Of a stretch of DNA of 64,000 bases, positions 55,415 through 64,000 are shown piece by piece. Source of the stretch: Candidatus Zixiibacteriota bacterium (GTDB lineage Bacteria; Zixibacteria; MSB-5A5; GN15; FEB-12); NCBI GenBank assembly GCA_040753875.1, contig JBFMDV010000023.1:124001-188000 (forward strand). The letters are read 5' to 3'. The position numbers were made by a program, and so were the translations under genes. The notes beneath the pieces are model-generated. The model ran no database searches, had not been told where the DNA came from, and saw nothing but the letters and a program-made list of their open reading frames with translations. Every line of letters starts with the position of its first letter. Position 1 is the stretch's first letter.

Positions 55415-55668
55415 ACAATCCTCGCGTATATCATGGGATGATCGATAATTGAGTTCAGATACAATAGACTAATCCGATGGGGCGGAATCTGTGAGAACGA
55501 TGGGACGGTGTTCATACGGGTCAAGGGTAATACGAATACACTGCGAGTCCCCATCTCGTCATAGACGAAAAGCCAGGGATGAAGTTTCAAGATTCACCAG
55601 TTGACTAACCTGCCGCCGATCACGTATTGTGTCCCAGAAGGACGTCACACCGGCCAAGGCATCAAAGT

Positions 55669-56664
55669 ATGTCTGAATTTCGCCAGAATCAAGCAACCAA
55701 GGAATGGGTGATCATGGCGCCCGAACGCGGCAAGCGCCCGTCGGATCTTCGCAAACAGCAGCCGCAGCGCGCACCGATCCCGGAATTCCGCGATGATTGC
55801 CCCTTCTGCCCCGGACACGAAGAAGCCACCGATGAAGCGGTATACGTTCAGCCTGTCGAGGGGCAGTGGGCCGTTCGTGTCGTGCCGAACAAGTATGCCG
55901 CACTCCAGCCCCATCTGGCAGCAACTCGATCGCATGTGGGTCGATTTCTGGCCGCCAAGGGGTTTGGGATCGCGGAGGTGGTGATCGAGCACCCTAAACA
56001 CCATGTGACCATTGCCACCATGGCGACGACGGAGGTTCAGGAAGTCCTTCGTGCGTACCGCCAGCGCCAGAGGGCACTGAGCAAAAACGACAAGATCAAT
56101 CTGGTTTCGGTCTTCCGAAACCATGGTGCGCAGGCCGGTACATCATTGGAGCACCCGCACTCGCAGATCATCGCCACGCCGATCGTCCCGCCTCATGTTC
56201 GATATCCTCTCGAACAAGCGGTGCTGCATTATGACAAGCATGGCACGTGTGTGTATTGCGACATGCTGGAGGAGGAGCGACGCCAACAGGAGCGGATCAT
56301 AGCCGAGACATCGCATTTCGCAGTCTTTTGTCCGTTTGCCGCTCGTTCTCCTTTCGAATGCCGTATCTATCCAAAACGTCACACTGCAAGTTTTCTTTCG
56401 GTGGATGATAACGAACTGGCCGATCTGGCAGCAGTGTTGAGAGACTTGCTCGGACGACTCCATTACGGCTTGAACGATCCCGACTACAACATGATCATCC
56501 GCTCGTCGCCGATCGGCGACGAGGACACGCGGCACTTGCACTGGTACATGGTGATCATTCCTAAGATATCGATCCCGGCCGGCTTCGAAATCGGCTCGGG
56601 GATATTTATCAACACTGTCCCACCCGAGGAGTCGGCGCGGTTTCTTCGCGAGATCAGCGTGTAA
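55669..56664 (+). CDS. galT: Galactose-1-phosphate uridylyltransferase
   Basis: 331 residues from ATG 55669 (AAGG 9 bases upstream; the frame opens at 55627). HIT superfamily enzyme of the Leloir pathway that exchanges UMP between UDP-glucose and galactose-1-phosphate. The active site is HPHSQ in SLEHPHSQIIATP, with the nucleophile His in the second position of the pair. CPFCPGHE and the later CVYCD provide the zinc-type Cys motifs. The second half repeats the HIT fold with TRHLHWYMVIIPK. No other gal genes are nearby; it stands between peptidase genes. Related ADP-sugar enzymes look alike, so the substrate is not certain. Confidence 0.88.
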   Translation: MSEFRQNQATKEWVIMAPERGKRPSDLRKQQPQRAPIPEFRDDCPFCPGHEEATDEAVYVQPVEGQWAVRVVPNKYAALQPHLAATRSHVGRFLAAKGFGIAEVVIEHPKHHVTIATMATTEVQEVLRAYRQRQRALSKNDKINLVSVFRNHGAQAGTSLEHPHSQIIATPIVPPHVRYPLEQAVLHYDKHGTCVYCDMLEEERRQQERIIAETSHFAVFCPFAARSPFECRIYPKRHTASFLSVDDNELADLAAVLRDLLGRLHYGLNDPDYNMIIRSSPIGDEDTRHLHWYMVIIPKISIPAGFEIGSGIFINTVPPEESARFLREISV

Positions 56665-56703
56665 CGGCAGTATGTTCGCTTGTGGGGTGTTGACGGCGCG
56701 GAT

Positions 56704-58743
56704 TCACTTCAACCACCGTGCCAGCCACTCAAACTGTTTTTCGTACACGTAGCGAAGGTTCACAAGCTTGCCGACATGGTGTCCCTCATCGGGGAAATAG
56801 AGCAGTTGTGACGGTACCCCGTGCCTCTGCAACGCCGTGAACATCTGCAACCCTTCGCTCAGATCGACCCGATAATCGCGCTGCCCGTGGATGACCATGG
56901 TGGGAGTCTTGAAGTTGTCTGCATACATGATGGGTGACGAGCGCATATATTCTTCGAGATTACTCCAAGGGGTTCCCCGGCTTTCCCATTCCGGGAACCA
57001 GAGTTCTTCCGTGGAACCGTAGTCGCTGATCTGATTGGCGGTGCCGTCGATGGTGACAAGACATTTGAACCGGTCGGTGTGACCGCAGATCCAGTTGGTC
57101 ATGAAACCGCCGTAGGAACGCCCCAGCGCTGCCATGCGAGTCGAATCAATGAAGGATCTGGTCGTCAGGAGATAGTCCACACCCATCATGAGGTCGTCAT
57201 AATCCCCTTTCCCCCAATTGCCTGAGACATACTCCTTGAACGCGCGGCCGTAGCCGACGCTGCCGTGCGGATTGATTTGCGCCACGACATATCCCTGTGC
57301 AGCCATCAACTGCGTGTTCCAGCCGTAGTAGTTGAAATCTCTCAGCCAGCACCACTGCGGGCCGCCGTGAATGAGAAGGACCAACGGATACTTTCGCGAG
57401 CCATCAAACGACGGTGGCCTGGTCAGGAAGCCCTGCACCGAGTCGCCATTCGCGCCGATGAACCAGAAATCCTCATCATTGGTCAAGTCGATATCTTTCA
57501 AAGTTGGCTCGGCAACTCGAGTCAATCGATGCAACGCTCGTGATTTGAGATCATATTTGTACAATTCGTGTGGTTGATCGGAGAGCGACCTACTGACGAC
57601 GAAAAACGAACCGTCGGAAGCAAGTCGCAGAGAATTGTACACCGCGCCGTCAAGCAGCCGCTCTACATGTCGAGATTCGACATTCACCCGATACACGACC
57701 GTCATACCGCGCTCGATCACCGTGAAATAGATATGTCGTGACTGGCTGTCCCATACGTACTCGCCGACTGAATTGTCGACGGATGTCGTGAGGATGGACC
57801 AGGCGCCGGACTTGCGGTCCATGAGGGTAAGGTCACGTTCATCTGATTCGTAGCCAGGGGTCGCCATAGACAGATAGCTGAGGTATTTGCCGTCGGGCGA
57901 GTAGCGAGGCGAATTCTCGAGCCCGGGAGCCGATGTAAGCTGAAGCGGTTCGGGCGCGAGTGCAGTGACCGTAAACAGGTCGTTGTTGACCCGGACCGCC
58001 GGCACGGAATCTGTCTGCATTGTAAAGCACACGGTAAGGCCATCCCGCGAGACTGCGACATCCTCTCCACCTCCGAGTGTAGAGGTCGGTACATCAGTTT
58101 CATTCATGAAGAGTGGTCGATGCGTTTCAGTGGCTATGTCGCATACGTACAGGCGAGACACACAGCCGTCATCCCATTGATTGTAGTGTCGATACAACAA
58201 GTGGTCGTACAGCTTGGCCTGAACCGGGCTGTTCTTTGCCTTCGTCAGTTCGGCCTTGTTGCAGCCGTCATCGGCACAGTGCGGTAACGATTTTGACGTC
58301 AGAATCAGCGTGGTTCCAGAGGGGGATACGAGAAAGTCGGATACCAATGAGGGCAAGTGGCTCATCTGTCGCGCCTCACCTCCCGTTATCGGAAGAAACC
58401 ACACCTGTGCGCTTTCAGACCGATCGGTGAGGAAAAACAGTCCTGTTCCGTCCGCATTCCATTGCGGCTGCCATTCATTCGTGGGGCCGAAAGTCAGTTG
58501 ATGAGGGTCGCTGCCGTCGTTGTTCATGAGCCACAGATGTGAACTTTGCGTATTGGTCTCGGTGTTCGTCAGACGAAGGACATATGCGATGTGGCGACAG
58601 TCAGGCGATACCTGGGGATCGGAAGCACGCGGCACGCTATAGAGATCGTCAAACGTGATCGGACGAGCGATCGCAGATGTTCCGCCCGATACGATTACAA
58701 GCGCCATCAACAGGGTGCAGACCCATATTCGGAGTGGACGCAT
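56704..58743 (-). CDS. S9 family prolyl oligopeptidase-like serine peptidase
   Basis: 679 residues. Signal peptide (VCTLLMALVIVSGGTSAIA). Residues 30-410 are a beta-propeller (PQVSPDCRHIAYVLRL, PRYSPDGKYLSYLSM). The alpha/beta-hydrolase domain contains the nucleophile in GRSYGGFM, Asp in HGQRDYRV and His in DEGHHV. It matches the S9C acylaminoacyl-peptidase branch and would cleave short peptides in the periplasm. ATG follows AAGGAG by 6 bases. It lies after the M16 pair on the same strand with a hairpin between. Confidence 0.92.
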   Translation of the reverse strand: MRPLRIWVCTLLMALVIVSGGTSAIARPITFDDLYSVPRASDPQVSPDCRHIAYVLRLTNTETNTQSSHLWLMNNDGSDPHQLTFGPTNEWQPQWNADGTGLFFLTDRSESAQVWFLPITGGEARQMSHLPSLVSDFLVSPSGTTLILTSKSLPHCADDGCNKAELTKAKNSPVQAKLYDHLLYRHYNQWDDGCVSRLYVCDIATETHRPLFMNETDVPTSTLGGGEDVAVSRDGLTVCFTMQTDSVPAVRVNNDLFTVTALAPEPLQLTSAPGLENSPRYSPDGKYLSYLSMATPGYESDERDLTLMDRKSGAWSILTTSVDNSVGEYVWDSQSRHIYFTVIERGMTVVYRVNVESRHVERLLDGAVYNSLRLASDGSFFVVSRSLSDQPHELYKYDLKSRALHRLTRVAEPTLKDIDLTNDEDFWFIGANGDSVQGFLTRPPSFDGSRKYPLVLLIHGGPQWCWLRDFNYYGWNTQLMAAQGYVVAQINPHGSVGYGRAFKEYVSGNWGKGDYDDLMMGVDYLLTTRSFIDSTRMAALGRSYGGFMTNWICGHTDRFKCLVTIDGTANQISDYGSTEELWFPEWESRGTPWSNLEEYMRSSPIMYADNFKTPTMVIHGQRDYRVDLSEGLQMFTALQRHGVPSQLLYFPDEGHHVGKLVNLRYVYEKQFEWLARWLK

Positions 58744-58767
58744 ACAGAGCTCCTTACCGAAGGGTGT

Positions 58768-58798
58768 ACGGGTCCTCCCTTCGCATGAGAGGACCCGT
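58768..58798 (-). other. Intercistronic hairpin between M16 and S9 genes
   Basis: ACGGGTCCTC and GAGGACCCGT form a perfect 10-base stem with an 11-base loop. No T run follows on the minus strand, so it may stabilise or attenuate the message rather than end it. Confidence 0.45.
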
Positions 58799-58814
58799 GC
58801 ACCGCGTTCGACGA

Positions 58815-60266
58815 TCAGTCAATCGATGGGGGCGCGAGTTCGATAGTTGTCACGGGACCAAATTCGTCGAGCGATTTATCAAATGTAGCCGGATTGCCGA
58901 CCACGATGAACGACAACTCGCCCGGTTTGAGATACTTCCCGGCCACCATCTGAACATCCGCTCGCGTCACCTTACGGTAGTTGTCGAAATATGTCTTGTA
59001 ATAATCGAGCGGATACCCGTCGAATTCAAGTGCCATCAGGTTGCGCACAATCTTTCCGGCGTTGTCGAAATTGAACACCAGCCGATTCATGAGTGATTCC
59101 CTGGCTTCGGTCAATTCCTGCTCGTTGACTCCCTCGCGAGCAATCCTCTCGATCTCATCGACGATGATCCGTGTCGCCTTGTAGGTCGAAGCGGCCTTGG
59201 TCTGGCAGGACGCCCGGAACATGCCATAATCGCGCGAGCCGATATCGAAGCTGGAACTGACATGATAGGCCAGGCCTTCATCGGAGCGGACGCGCGATGT
59301 AAGACGCGAGGTGAACGAGCCGCCGCCGAGAATGTAGTTCATGATATTGATGGCAAAACGGTCCGGATTATCGCGCTTTATGCCGAGATGTGCGATCCCC
59401 AGATTTGTTTGATTGATATCCTTCTTGATCAGAAACACACCGGGATGGGGCGCCGCAGCAACCTCCTGAATCGCCGGCAACGGTTCCGATGACCTGGGCC
59501 AGTCTCCCAGATACTGCTTCAGTTTGGCAACCAGTTCATCTGACGAAAAGTCACCAGATACGCCAATCAGGAGATTGTTCGGCACGAAGAAACGCTGATG
59601 ATAGGTCACCAGGTCCACCGGGGTTATCCCCTTGATCGTCGCCCATTCAAGCACCCGCCCGTATGGGTGCTCACCATACAGCGTATGGTATACATACCTG
59701 TTCGTAATAGTCGCCGGATCGTCATTGCGACGTTTGATTCGGTTTTTGATTTCAGTCTTGGCCAGATCCAGTTTGTCCTGCGGAAAGGCGGGGTTCCGCA
59801 AAAGATCTGCGTACAGACCCAGCCCCCGATCAAGATCCTTGGACAAGACGCTGAGGGAGGCAGAACCGCTCTCGGTGCCAATCGAGGTCTCCAGCGAACC
59901 GCCCATATACTCCATGAGCATATTAAGGGAATCGCCGCTGATATTCTTCGTGCCGCCGGTTCGCATGACCGTTCCGACCAAACCGGAGAGCCCATCCTTG
60001 ACGTCGTCATCATAGATGCTGCCACAACGAATTATGCTGCTCACGTTCACCATCGGCAGCCGATGATCTTCGTACAAATACACGATAATGCCGTTGTCGA
60101 GCGTAACGCGCTTGACATCGACACCGACCTCCGGAATAGTCAGGTCCAGTTTGCCTTCAGATAACCGGGCAATGGTCTTTGAGCCCGGGGATTTCCTGCC
60201 GGTTTCCTCACACCAAGCGCCCGTTACCAGCAGCAGGAATACAACAAACAATGTCGCTTTCTTCAT
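58815..60266 (-). CDS. M16 family peptidase, non-catalytic partner
   Basis: 483 residues from ATG 60266 (GAGAGG 9 bases upstream). Signal peptide ATLFVVFLLLVTGAWCEE. It has the M16 fold (VKRVTLDNGIIVYLYEDHRLPMVNV, shortened; later GGGSFTSRLTSRVRSDEGLAYHV) but the zinc motif HxxEH is missing: the matching place reads DGLSGLVGTVMRTGG. The RxxxGxxY-type substrate motif is kept, as in the partner subunit of PqqL/mitochondrial-type pairs. It lies 13 bases after the catalytic subunit and likely forms a heterodimer with it. Confidence 0.9.
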   Translation of the reverse strand: MKKATLFVVFLLLVTGAWCEETGRKSPGSKTIARLSEGKLDLTIPEVGVDVKRVTLDNGIIVYLYEDHRLPMVNVSSIIRCGSIYDDDVKDGLSGLVGTVMRTGGTKNISGDSLNMLMEYMGGSLETSIGTESGSASLSVLSKDLDRGLGLYADLLRNPAFPQDKLDLAKTEIKNRIKRRNDDPATITNRYVYHTLYGEHPYGRVLEWATIKGITPVDLVTYHQRFFVPNNLLIGVSGDFSSDELVAKLKQYLGDWPRSSEPLPAIQEVAAAPHPGVFLIKKDINQTNLGIAHLGIKRDNPDRFAINIMNYILGGGSFTSRLTSRVRSDEGLAYHVSSSFDIGSRDYGMFRASCQTKAASTYKATRIIVDEIERIAREGVNEQELTEARESLMNRLVFNFDNAGKIVRNLMALEFDGYPLDYYKTYFDNYRKVTRADVQMVAGKYLKPGELSFIVVGNPATFDKSLDEFGPVTTIELAPPSID

Positions 60267-60279
60267 AGTGCCCATCCTC

Positions 60280-61791
60280 TCAGTTTGCGGATGCCGCGCT
60301 GCTGTCGGCCTTCACGATATACACCACCGACCGATTGCTTTTGGTCAGATATGTTTTTGCCACGCGCATGACATCATCGGCGGTCACTTTCTTCATGGCA
60401 TCCTGATAATCGAGGAACAGATGCCAGTTTCCGGTGACAGCTTCGCTGTTGGCAATCCGAAACGCCAGCCCGGTGTTGGCATCAAGCGACCGAATAAAAT
60501 TGGCGTCAAGCTGATTGCGCACTCTTTCCAGTTCCCAATCCGTAACCTTCTCGGTTTTCAGGCGATCGATCTCAGCATAAATGGCGCCTTCGATCTCCGA
60601 TATGGTGTGGTCGCCGAACGGCGTCATGGAACAATAGAATGCATCCGGGTAGCGCGAGTTTGACACCGATGCCTGTGTCGTGCCGAGACGCTTTTCGCGA
60701 ATTGCTTTATAGAAACGGGAAGTCCGCCCGTTGGACAAAATGTTGGCAGCGACATCAAGAGCCGCAATGTCAGGATGCCCGACCTGCGGCACCCGCCAGG
60801 CAATATAGCCGGTCGGGTTGGCATCGTATTCGATCTCCACTCGGCGCTCCCCCTTCTGTGGTGCGTCGCGCGTCACGACCGGCGGGGGAACCGGCTGAGA
60901 CGGAATCTTGCCAAAGTATCGCTCGCATAGAGAGAATACCTCGTCCGCGTTGACGTCTCCAACGACCACCGCGACTGCGTTGGCCGGAGAATAGTGCGAA
61001 TGGAAATATGCTTCGACGTCCTCACGAAGCACGGTCTGTAAATCGCTCATCCAGCCGACCACCGGCCAACTGTAAGGCGAGGCCCAGTTGATGGTGGCAC
61101 TAAGCGCTTCGTCAATAATGCCGCGCGGGTCGTTCTCCGTCCGCAGCCGACGCTCCTCCATCACCACGTCACGTTCGGAGTAGAATTCGCGGAGTACGAG
61201 ATTGGCCAGGCGGTCCGATTCCAGAAATGCCCAGAGCTCGAGGCGATTCTTGGGCAGCGAGACATAATACTGCGTACCGTCGTTACCGGTCGAGGCGTTG
61301 AGTCCGGTACCGCCGACTTGAAGATATGTGCCCCAGAGCTCATCCTTGATGACGTACTGCTTTTGCTCAGCCTGAAGCGCCGCGATCTGGTCCTTCAGCG
61401 CTTTCAGTTTGGCTGAATCCTGTGGGTTGAGCGGGCTCGCGAGCCGCGCCTGTTCAGCATACATGAGATGAGCCAGCGAATCAATCTTCTTCATGATCGG
61501 CGCTTCGGCCTCGTAGTTGCTGGTACCGATGATCTTCGTCCCCTTGAATAGCATGTGCTCGAGAAGATGCGAGGTTCCCGTGATACCGGGACGTTCATCC
61601 ACCGAGCCGGTGTTGAAGCGAATAATCGTGCTGAACACGGGGGCAGCGTGATTCTCGAGAACGAGAATTCGCATACCGTTGCTCAGGACTTTCTTTTTTA
61701 CGTCAAGCTGGATATCGCCGGTTTGCGCGAATGCCAACGACGCCGCAGCCAGCATGACTGTGGGGAGTAGAAACTGACGTACTCGTCGCAC
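60280..61791 (-). CDS. M16 family zinc peptidase, catalytic subunit
   Basis: 503 residues. Signal peptide VMLAAASLAFAQ. Inverted zinc motif HLLEH at 75-79 and the downstream Glu in VVMEERRLRTEND. An inserted helical hairpin (residues about 100-150, AKLKALKDQIAALQAEQKQY) separates motif and ligand, as in many bacterial M16B proteins. First gene of an operon with the inactive partner and perhaps the S9 peptidase. Periplasmic peptide breakdown is the likely role. Confidence 0.92.
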   Translation of the reverse strand: MRRVRQFLLPTVMLAAASLAFAQTGDIQLDVKKKVLSNGMRILVLENHAAPVFSTIIRFNTGSVDERPGITGTSHLLEHMLFKGTKIIGTSNYEAEAPIMKKIDSLAHLMYAEQARLASPLNPQDSAKLKALKDQIAALQAEQKQYVIKDELWGTYLQVGGTGLNASTGNDGTQYYVSLPKNRLELWAFLESDRLANLVLREFYSERDVVMEERRLRTENDPRGIIDEALSATINWASPYSWPVVGWMSDLQTVLREDVEAYFHSHYSPANAVAVVVGDVNADEVFSLCERYFGKIPSQPVPPPVVTRDAPQKGERRVEIEYDANPTGYIAWRVPQVGHPDIAALDVAANILSNGRTSRFYKAIREKRLGTTQASVSNSRYPDAFYCSMTPFGDHTISEIEGAIYAEIDRLKTEKVTDWELERVRNQLDANFIRSLDANTGLAFRIANSEAVTGNWHLFLDYQDAMKKVTADDVMRVAKTYLTKSNRSVVYIVKADSSAASAN

Positions 61792-62135
61792 GGGTGACTC
61801 TCCTTGTACCGTGTGTTGATATGGATAAATAGGATATGAATTGTTGTCGTTCTCATCGCCTGCCCAGTGATCATTTGGCCTCGGCGGTCAATCGGACGCC
61901 ATATGACATACAAGAAACGCCATAACAATCAGTCGTGCAAGCTGTTTCAGACCGTTTGGTTCTCCTTTTTGCTGGACAAAATCGAGCCTGCAGACTATTA
62001 TGAAGTTGCAGCGTATCTGCTCACCAGCCCCGTCGTTCAACTGGACCTCACCGAACGCCGGCATGCTTTTTGGAATCGACGGTCTGATTTGATAGTTAAG
62101 CTAACCCTCGAAATACCCCTCAGGAGGCCCCTTTA
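61792..62135. other. Divergent intergenic region
   Basis: Holds the upstream signals of the M16 operon (leftward) and the M28 gene (rightward). Frames over it lack ribosome sites. I see no confident promoter; AGGAGG at 62122-62127 belongs to the M28 gene. Confidence 0.4.
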
Positions 62136-64000
62136 GTGAAAATGCTAACAGCGTGTGTGCTTGTTGCGCTGGCCTTAACGGGATCGGCGCTTGCCGGTGA
62201 CCTGTATCGCGTAGAGGTCAGCAGCGCCAAAGAGGCAACGGTTCTTGCCGGTCTCGGTGTTCAGCCCGTTGCCGCCCTTCCGGGTGCGTACCTGGTGATC
62301 TGTGATGAGATGGCTGTCAACCGCCTTGCGCAAAGCGGTCTGATGAGCCGCTTTGTCGCTAATGATCTGACCACGGAACAACTGGCGGTGGACAACCGTC
62401 TTGACCGAACAAATGTCCGGCGATATCCGCTTGTCTACGAAGAAGGCAATTTTCGGATGTACCGGATTCAGCCGGCTGATCTTCTGGATCAAGGGGCCGA
62501 ACTGGGCTTGCGGCCGTTGAGAGGCGACGCCGTGAAAATCCTGGCCCCCGAACCGAAGATCATGGCGGATGCTACGCGTGCAATGGCCAGTCCTTCTGAT
62601 GTTCCGCTTGACAGCCTGATCAGCCGCATCAGCCAGGATACCTTGACGGCCTCGGTGTTCAAACTGCAATCGTTCTATCGTCGCTTGAACGGCACCGACT
62701 CAAACCGAGTGGCAAGGGACTGGATTGCCAGCGCGCTGCAGTCATATGGCTACGATTCGGTTGTATTCGACAGTTTCACCGTATCCGGTATCACGATGCC
62801 GTGCGAGAACGTGTTGGCCTACAAAGTCGGCACGCGGTTTCCCAACCACTATGTGATTGTGGGGGCGCATCGCGATGGCGTGGCCGTATCACCTGCTGCC
62901 GACGACAACGGCTCCGGGACAGCTGGGGTGCTTGAGGTGGCACGAGCGCTGGCCAATGTCGAGACCGACATGACGTTCGTTTTCGCGCTGTTCGATGCGG
63001 AGGAGTCCGGGTTAAACGGCTCGTACCACTATACCGACGAAGCGTACGCTCGGGGGGATTCTATAGTATACATGTTCAATATGGACATGATCGCACAGTA
63101 CACCAACAGCACGCAAGCCAATCTGTACCATGGTTCCCTTACGGGATTTTCAAGCCTTTGCATCCAGTTGCTGGACTCTCTTTGTGGAATAACCGGATAC
63201 CTGGCGGGCGCATCGGGAGGATCCGATCATTACCCCTTCGTTCAGCGCGGCTGGGAAGCGACGTTTCTGGCTGAATACGATTTCTCGACTGTCTACCATT
63301 CTGCTCGCGATAGCACTACCTACATGAATTTCGAGTATATGACTCGCATGGTCAAAGGGGCGCTGGCCACAGTCTATACGGTCAGCCAGACCGCCGGACC
63401 TATACCGTCGGTTGTTCTGGCATACCCTGGTGGCGTGCCGCAGATGCTCGCCCCCCAAACAGCTTCGAGTTTCGATGTAACAGTCACCGGATCATACGAC
63501 GGCATCCCTGTTCCCGGCAGTGGTCGTCTGCACTACTCGCTTGATGGAGGGGCGTGGGTCAGTGTGCCGATGGTCGAGGGTGCGCCCGGGCAGTACACTG
63601 CCACACTTCCACCAGCCCCTTGTTTCGGGCGGTATTTGTTCTATTCCAGCGCCGATGAGACCACCAACGGAACTTTCTACAATCCGGACCCATCCAAGCC
63701 TTATGAAGCAGTTGTGGCAACGTCCACCAGCTACGCGTATGAGGACCAGTTTGAAGTTGCCACCGGCTGGGTGGTAACTGGAACAGCCACCGCCGGGCAA
63801 TGGGCACGAGGCGTACCCGTAGGGGGAGGTGACATGGCAGACCCACCGACGGCCTATGGAGGTTCAGGCGCCTGTTATCTGACCGGCAATATCGACGGAA
63901 ATTCGGATGTCGACGGCGGTACCACGATCCTCACATCGCCGGTGTTCGCTGTGAATGCGGATGACGCCCGTGTCTCTTATGCCCGCTGGTACAGCAACAC
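62136..64000 (+). CDS. M28 family zinc aminopeptidase, secreted (C-terminus beyond window)
   Basis: More than 620 residues visible. I start at GTG 62136, 8 bases after AGGAGG; an ATG two codons on is the alternative. Signal peptide (CVLVALALTGSALA). The M28 domain (about 180-420) shows GAHRDG (His ligand), PAADDNGSGT (bridging Asp), DAEESGLNGS (catalytic and ligand Glu), FNMDMI (Asp) and TVYHSARDS (His). After it comes an Ig-like part (GRLHYSLDGGAWVSVP) and the start of a jelly-roll domain (DQFEVATGWVV). Long C-terminal additions are usual in secreted FCB peptidases and suggest a sorting module further on. Confidence 0.9.
   Translation, partial: MKMLTACVLVALALTGSALAGDLYRVEVSSAKEATVLAGLGVQPVAALPGAYLVICDEMAVNRLAQSGLMSRFVANDLTTEQLAVDNRLDRTNVRRYPLVYEEGNFRMYRIQPADLLDQGAELGLRPLRGDAVKILAPEPKIMADATRAMASPSDVPLDSLISRISQDTLTASVFKLQSFYRRLNGTDSNRVARDWIASALQSYGYDSVVFDSFTVSGITMPCENVLAYKVGTRFPNHYVIVGAHRDGVAVSPAADDNGSGTAGVLEVARALANVETDMTFVFALFDAEESGLNGSYHYTDEAYARGDSIVYMFNMDMIAQYTNSTQANLYHGSLTGFSSLCIQLLDSLCGITGYLAGASGGSDHYPFVQRGWEATFLAEYDFSTVYHSARDSTTYMNFEYMTRMVKGALATVYTVSQTAGPIPSVVLAYPGGVPQMLAPQTASSFDVTVTGSYDGIPVPGSGRLHYSLDGGAWVSVPMVEGAPGQYTATLPPAPCFGRYLFYSSADETTNGTFYNPDPSKPYEAVVATSTSYAYEDQFEVATGWVVTGTATAGQWARGVPVGGGDMADPPTAYGGSGACYLTGNIDGNSDVDGGTTILTSPVFAVNADDARVSYARWYSN

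Overview
The window (about 56% G+C by eye, dense genes on both strands) looks like a chromosomal contig of an uncultured Gram-negative bacterium of the FCB group, most like candidate phylum Zixibacteria. This is inferred from dockerin-like C-termini built on DISDL..LVDFLFF motifs, a FlgD/T9SS-like C-terminal module, an outer-membrane usher, OmpA-type and other lipoproteins, and many secreted peptidases. No marker gene here fixes the phylum.

Layout. 1-4.5 kb: an Na+-efflux-type ABC exporter (ATPase plus the start of its permease) and a tightly overlapping five-gene membrane operon built around a DUF6754 protein with a tiny zinc-ribbon protein at its end. 4.5-7.5 kb: a sugar ABC importer (binding protein and two permeases, no ATPase). 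7.5-15.2 kb: envelope and housekeeping genes (OmpA-like lipoprotein, Ig-like lipoprotein, TPR protein, tyrosyl-tRNA synthetase, class A penicillin-binding protein). 15.3-17 kb: tRNA-Leu(CAA) and a B12-binding radical SAM gene whose 3' end runs into Rhs-derived DNA.

17-24.8 kb: a secreted Rhs/YD-repeat polymorphic toxin locus. One long gene, broken by a single in-frame TGA, ends in an unknown toxin tip followed by an overlapping lipoprotein gene (candidate immunity). Downstream lies a displaced cassette that repeats the Rhs core end, carries a different tip resembling the colicin M family, and has its own lipoprotein gene. A third, shorter core remnant lies against the radical SAM gene. All three core copies start at the same base of the core, as expected for toxin-tip replacement by recombination.

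25-31.9 kb: POT peptide transporter, STAS regulator, two DUF3857/transglutaminase-like exported proteins, GYD protein. 32-39.5 kb: a minus-strand chaperone-usher pilus operon with five DUF4402-type subunits, a sixth small exported protein, a PapD-like chaperone and a usher. 39.7-49.8 kb: exported repeat protein, peptide deformylase, two dockerin-bearing secreted proteins (one with a cupredoxin domain and 13 six-cysteine modules), and between them a VKOR-DsbA-DsbA fusion that may form their disulfides. A possible structured RNA lies at 44.7-45.1 kb.

50-64 kb: a run of exported peptidases (M13, tricorn/S41, S9, an M16 pair, M28 cut by the window edge) with a galT gene among them, suggesting growth on peptides.
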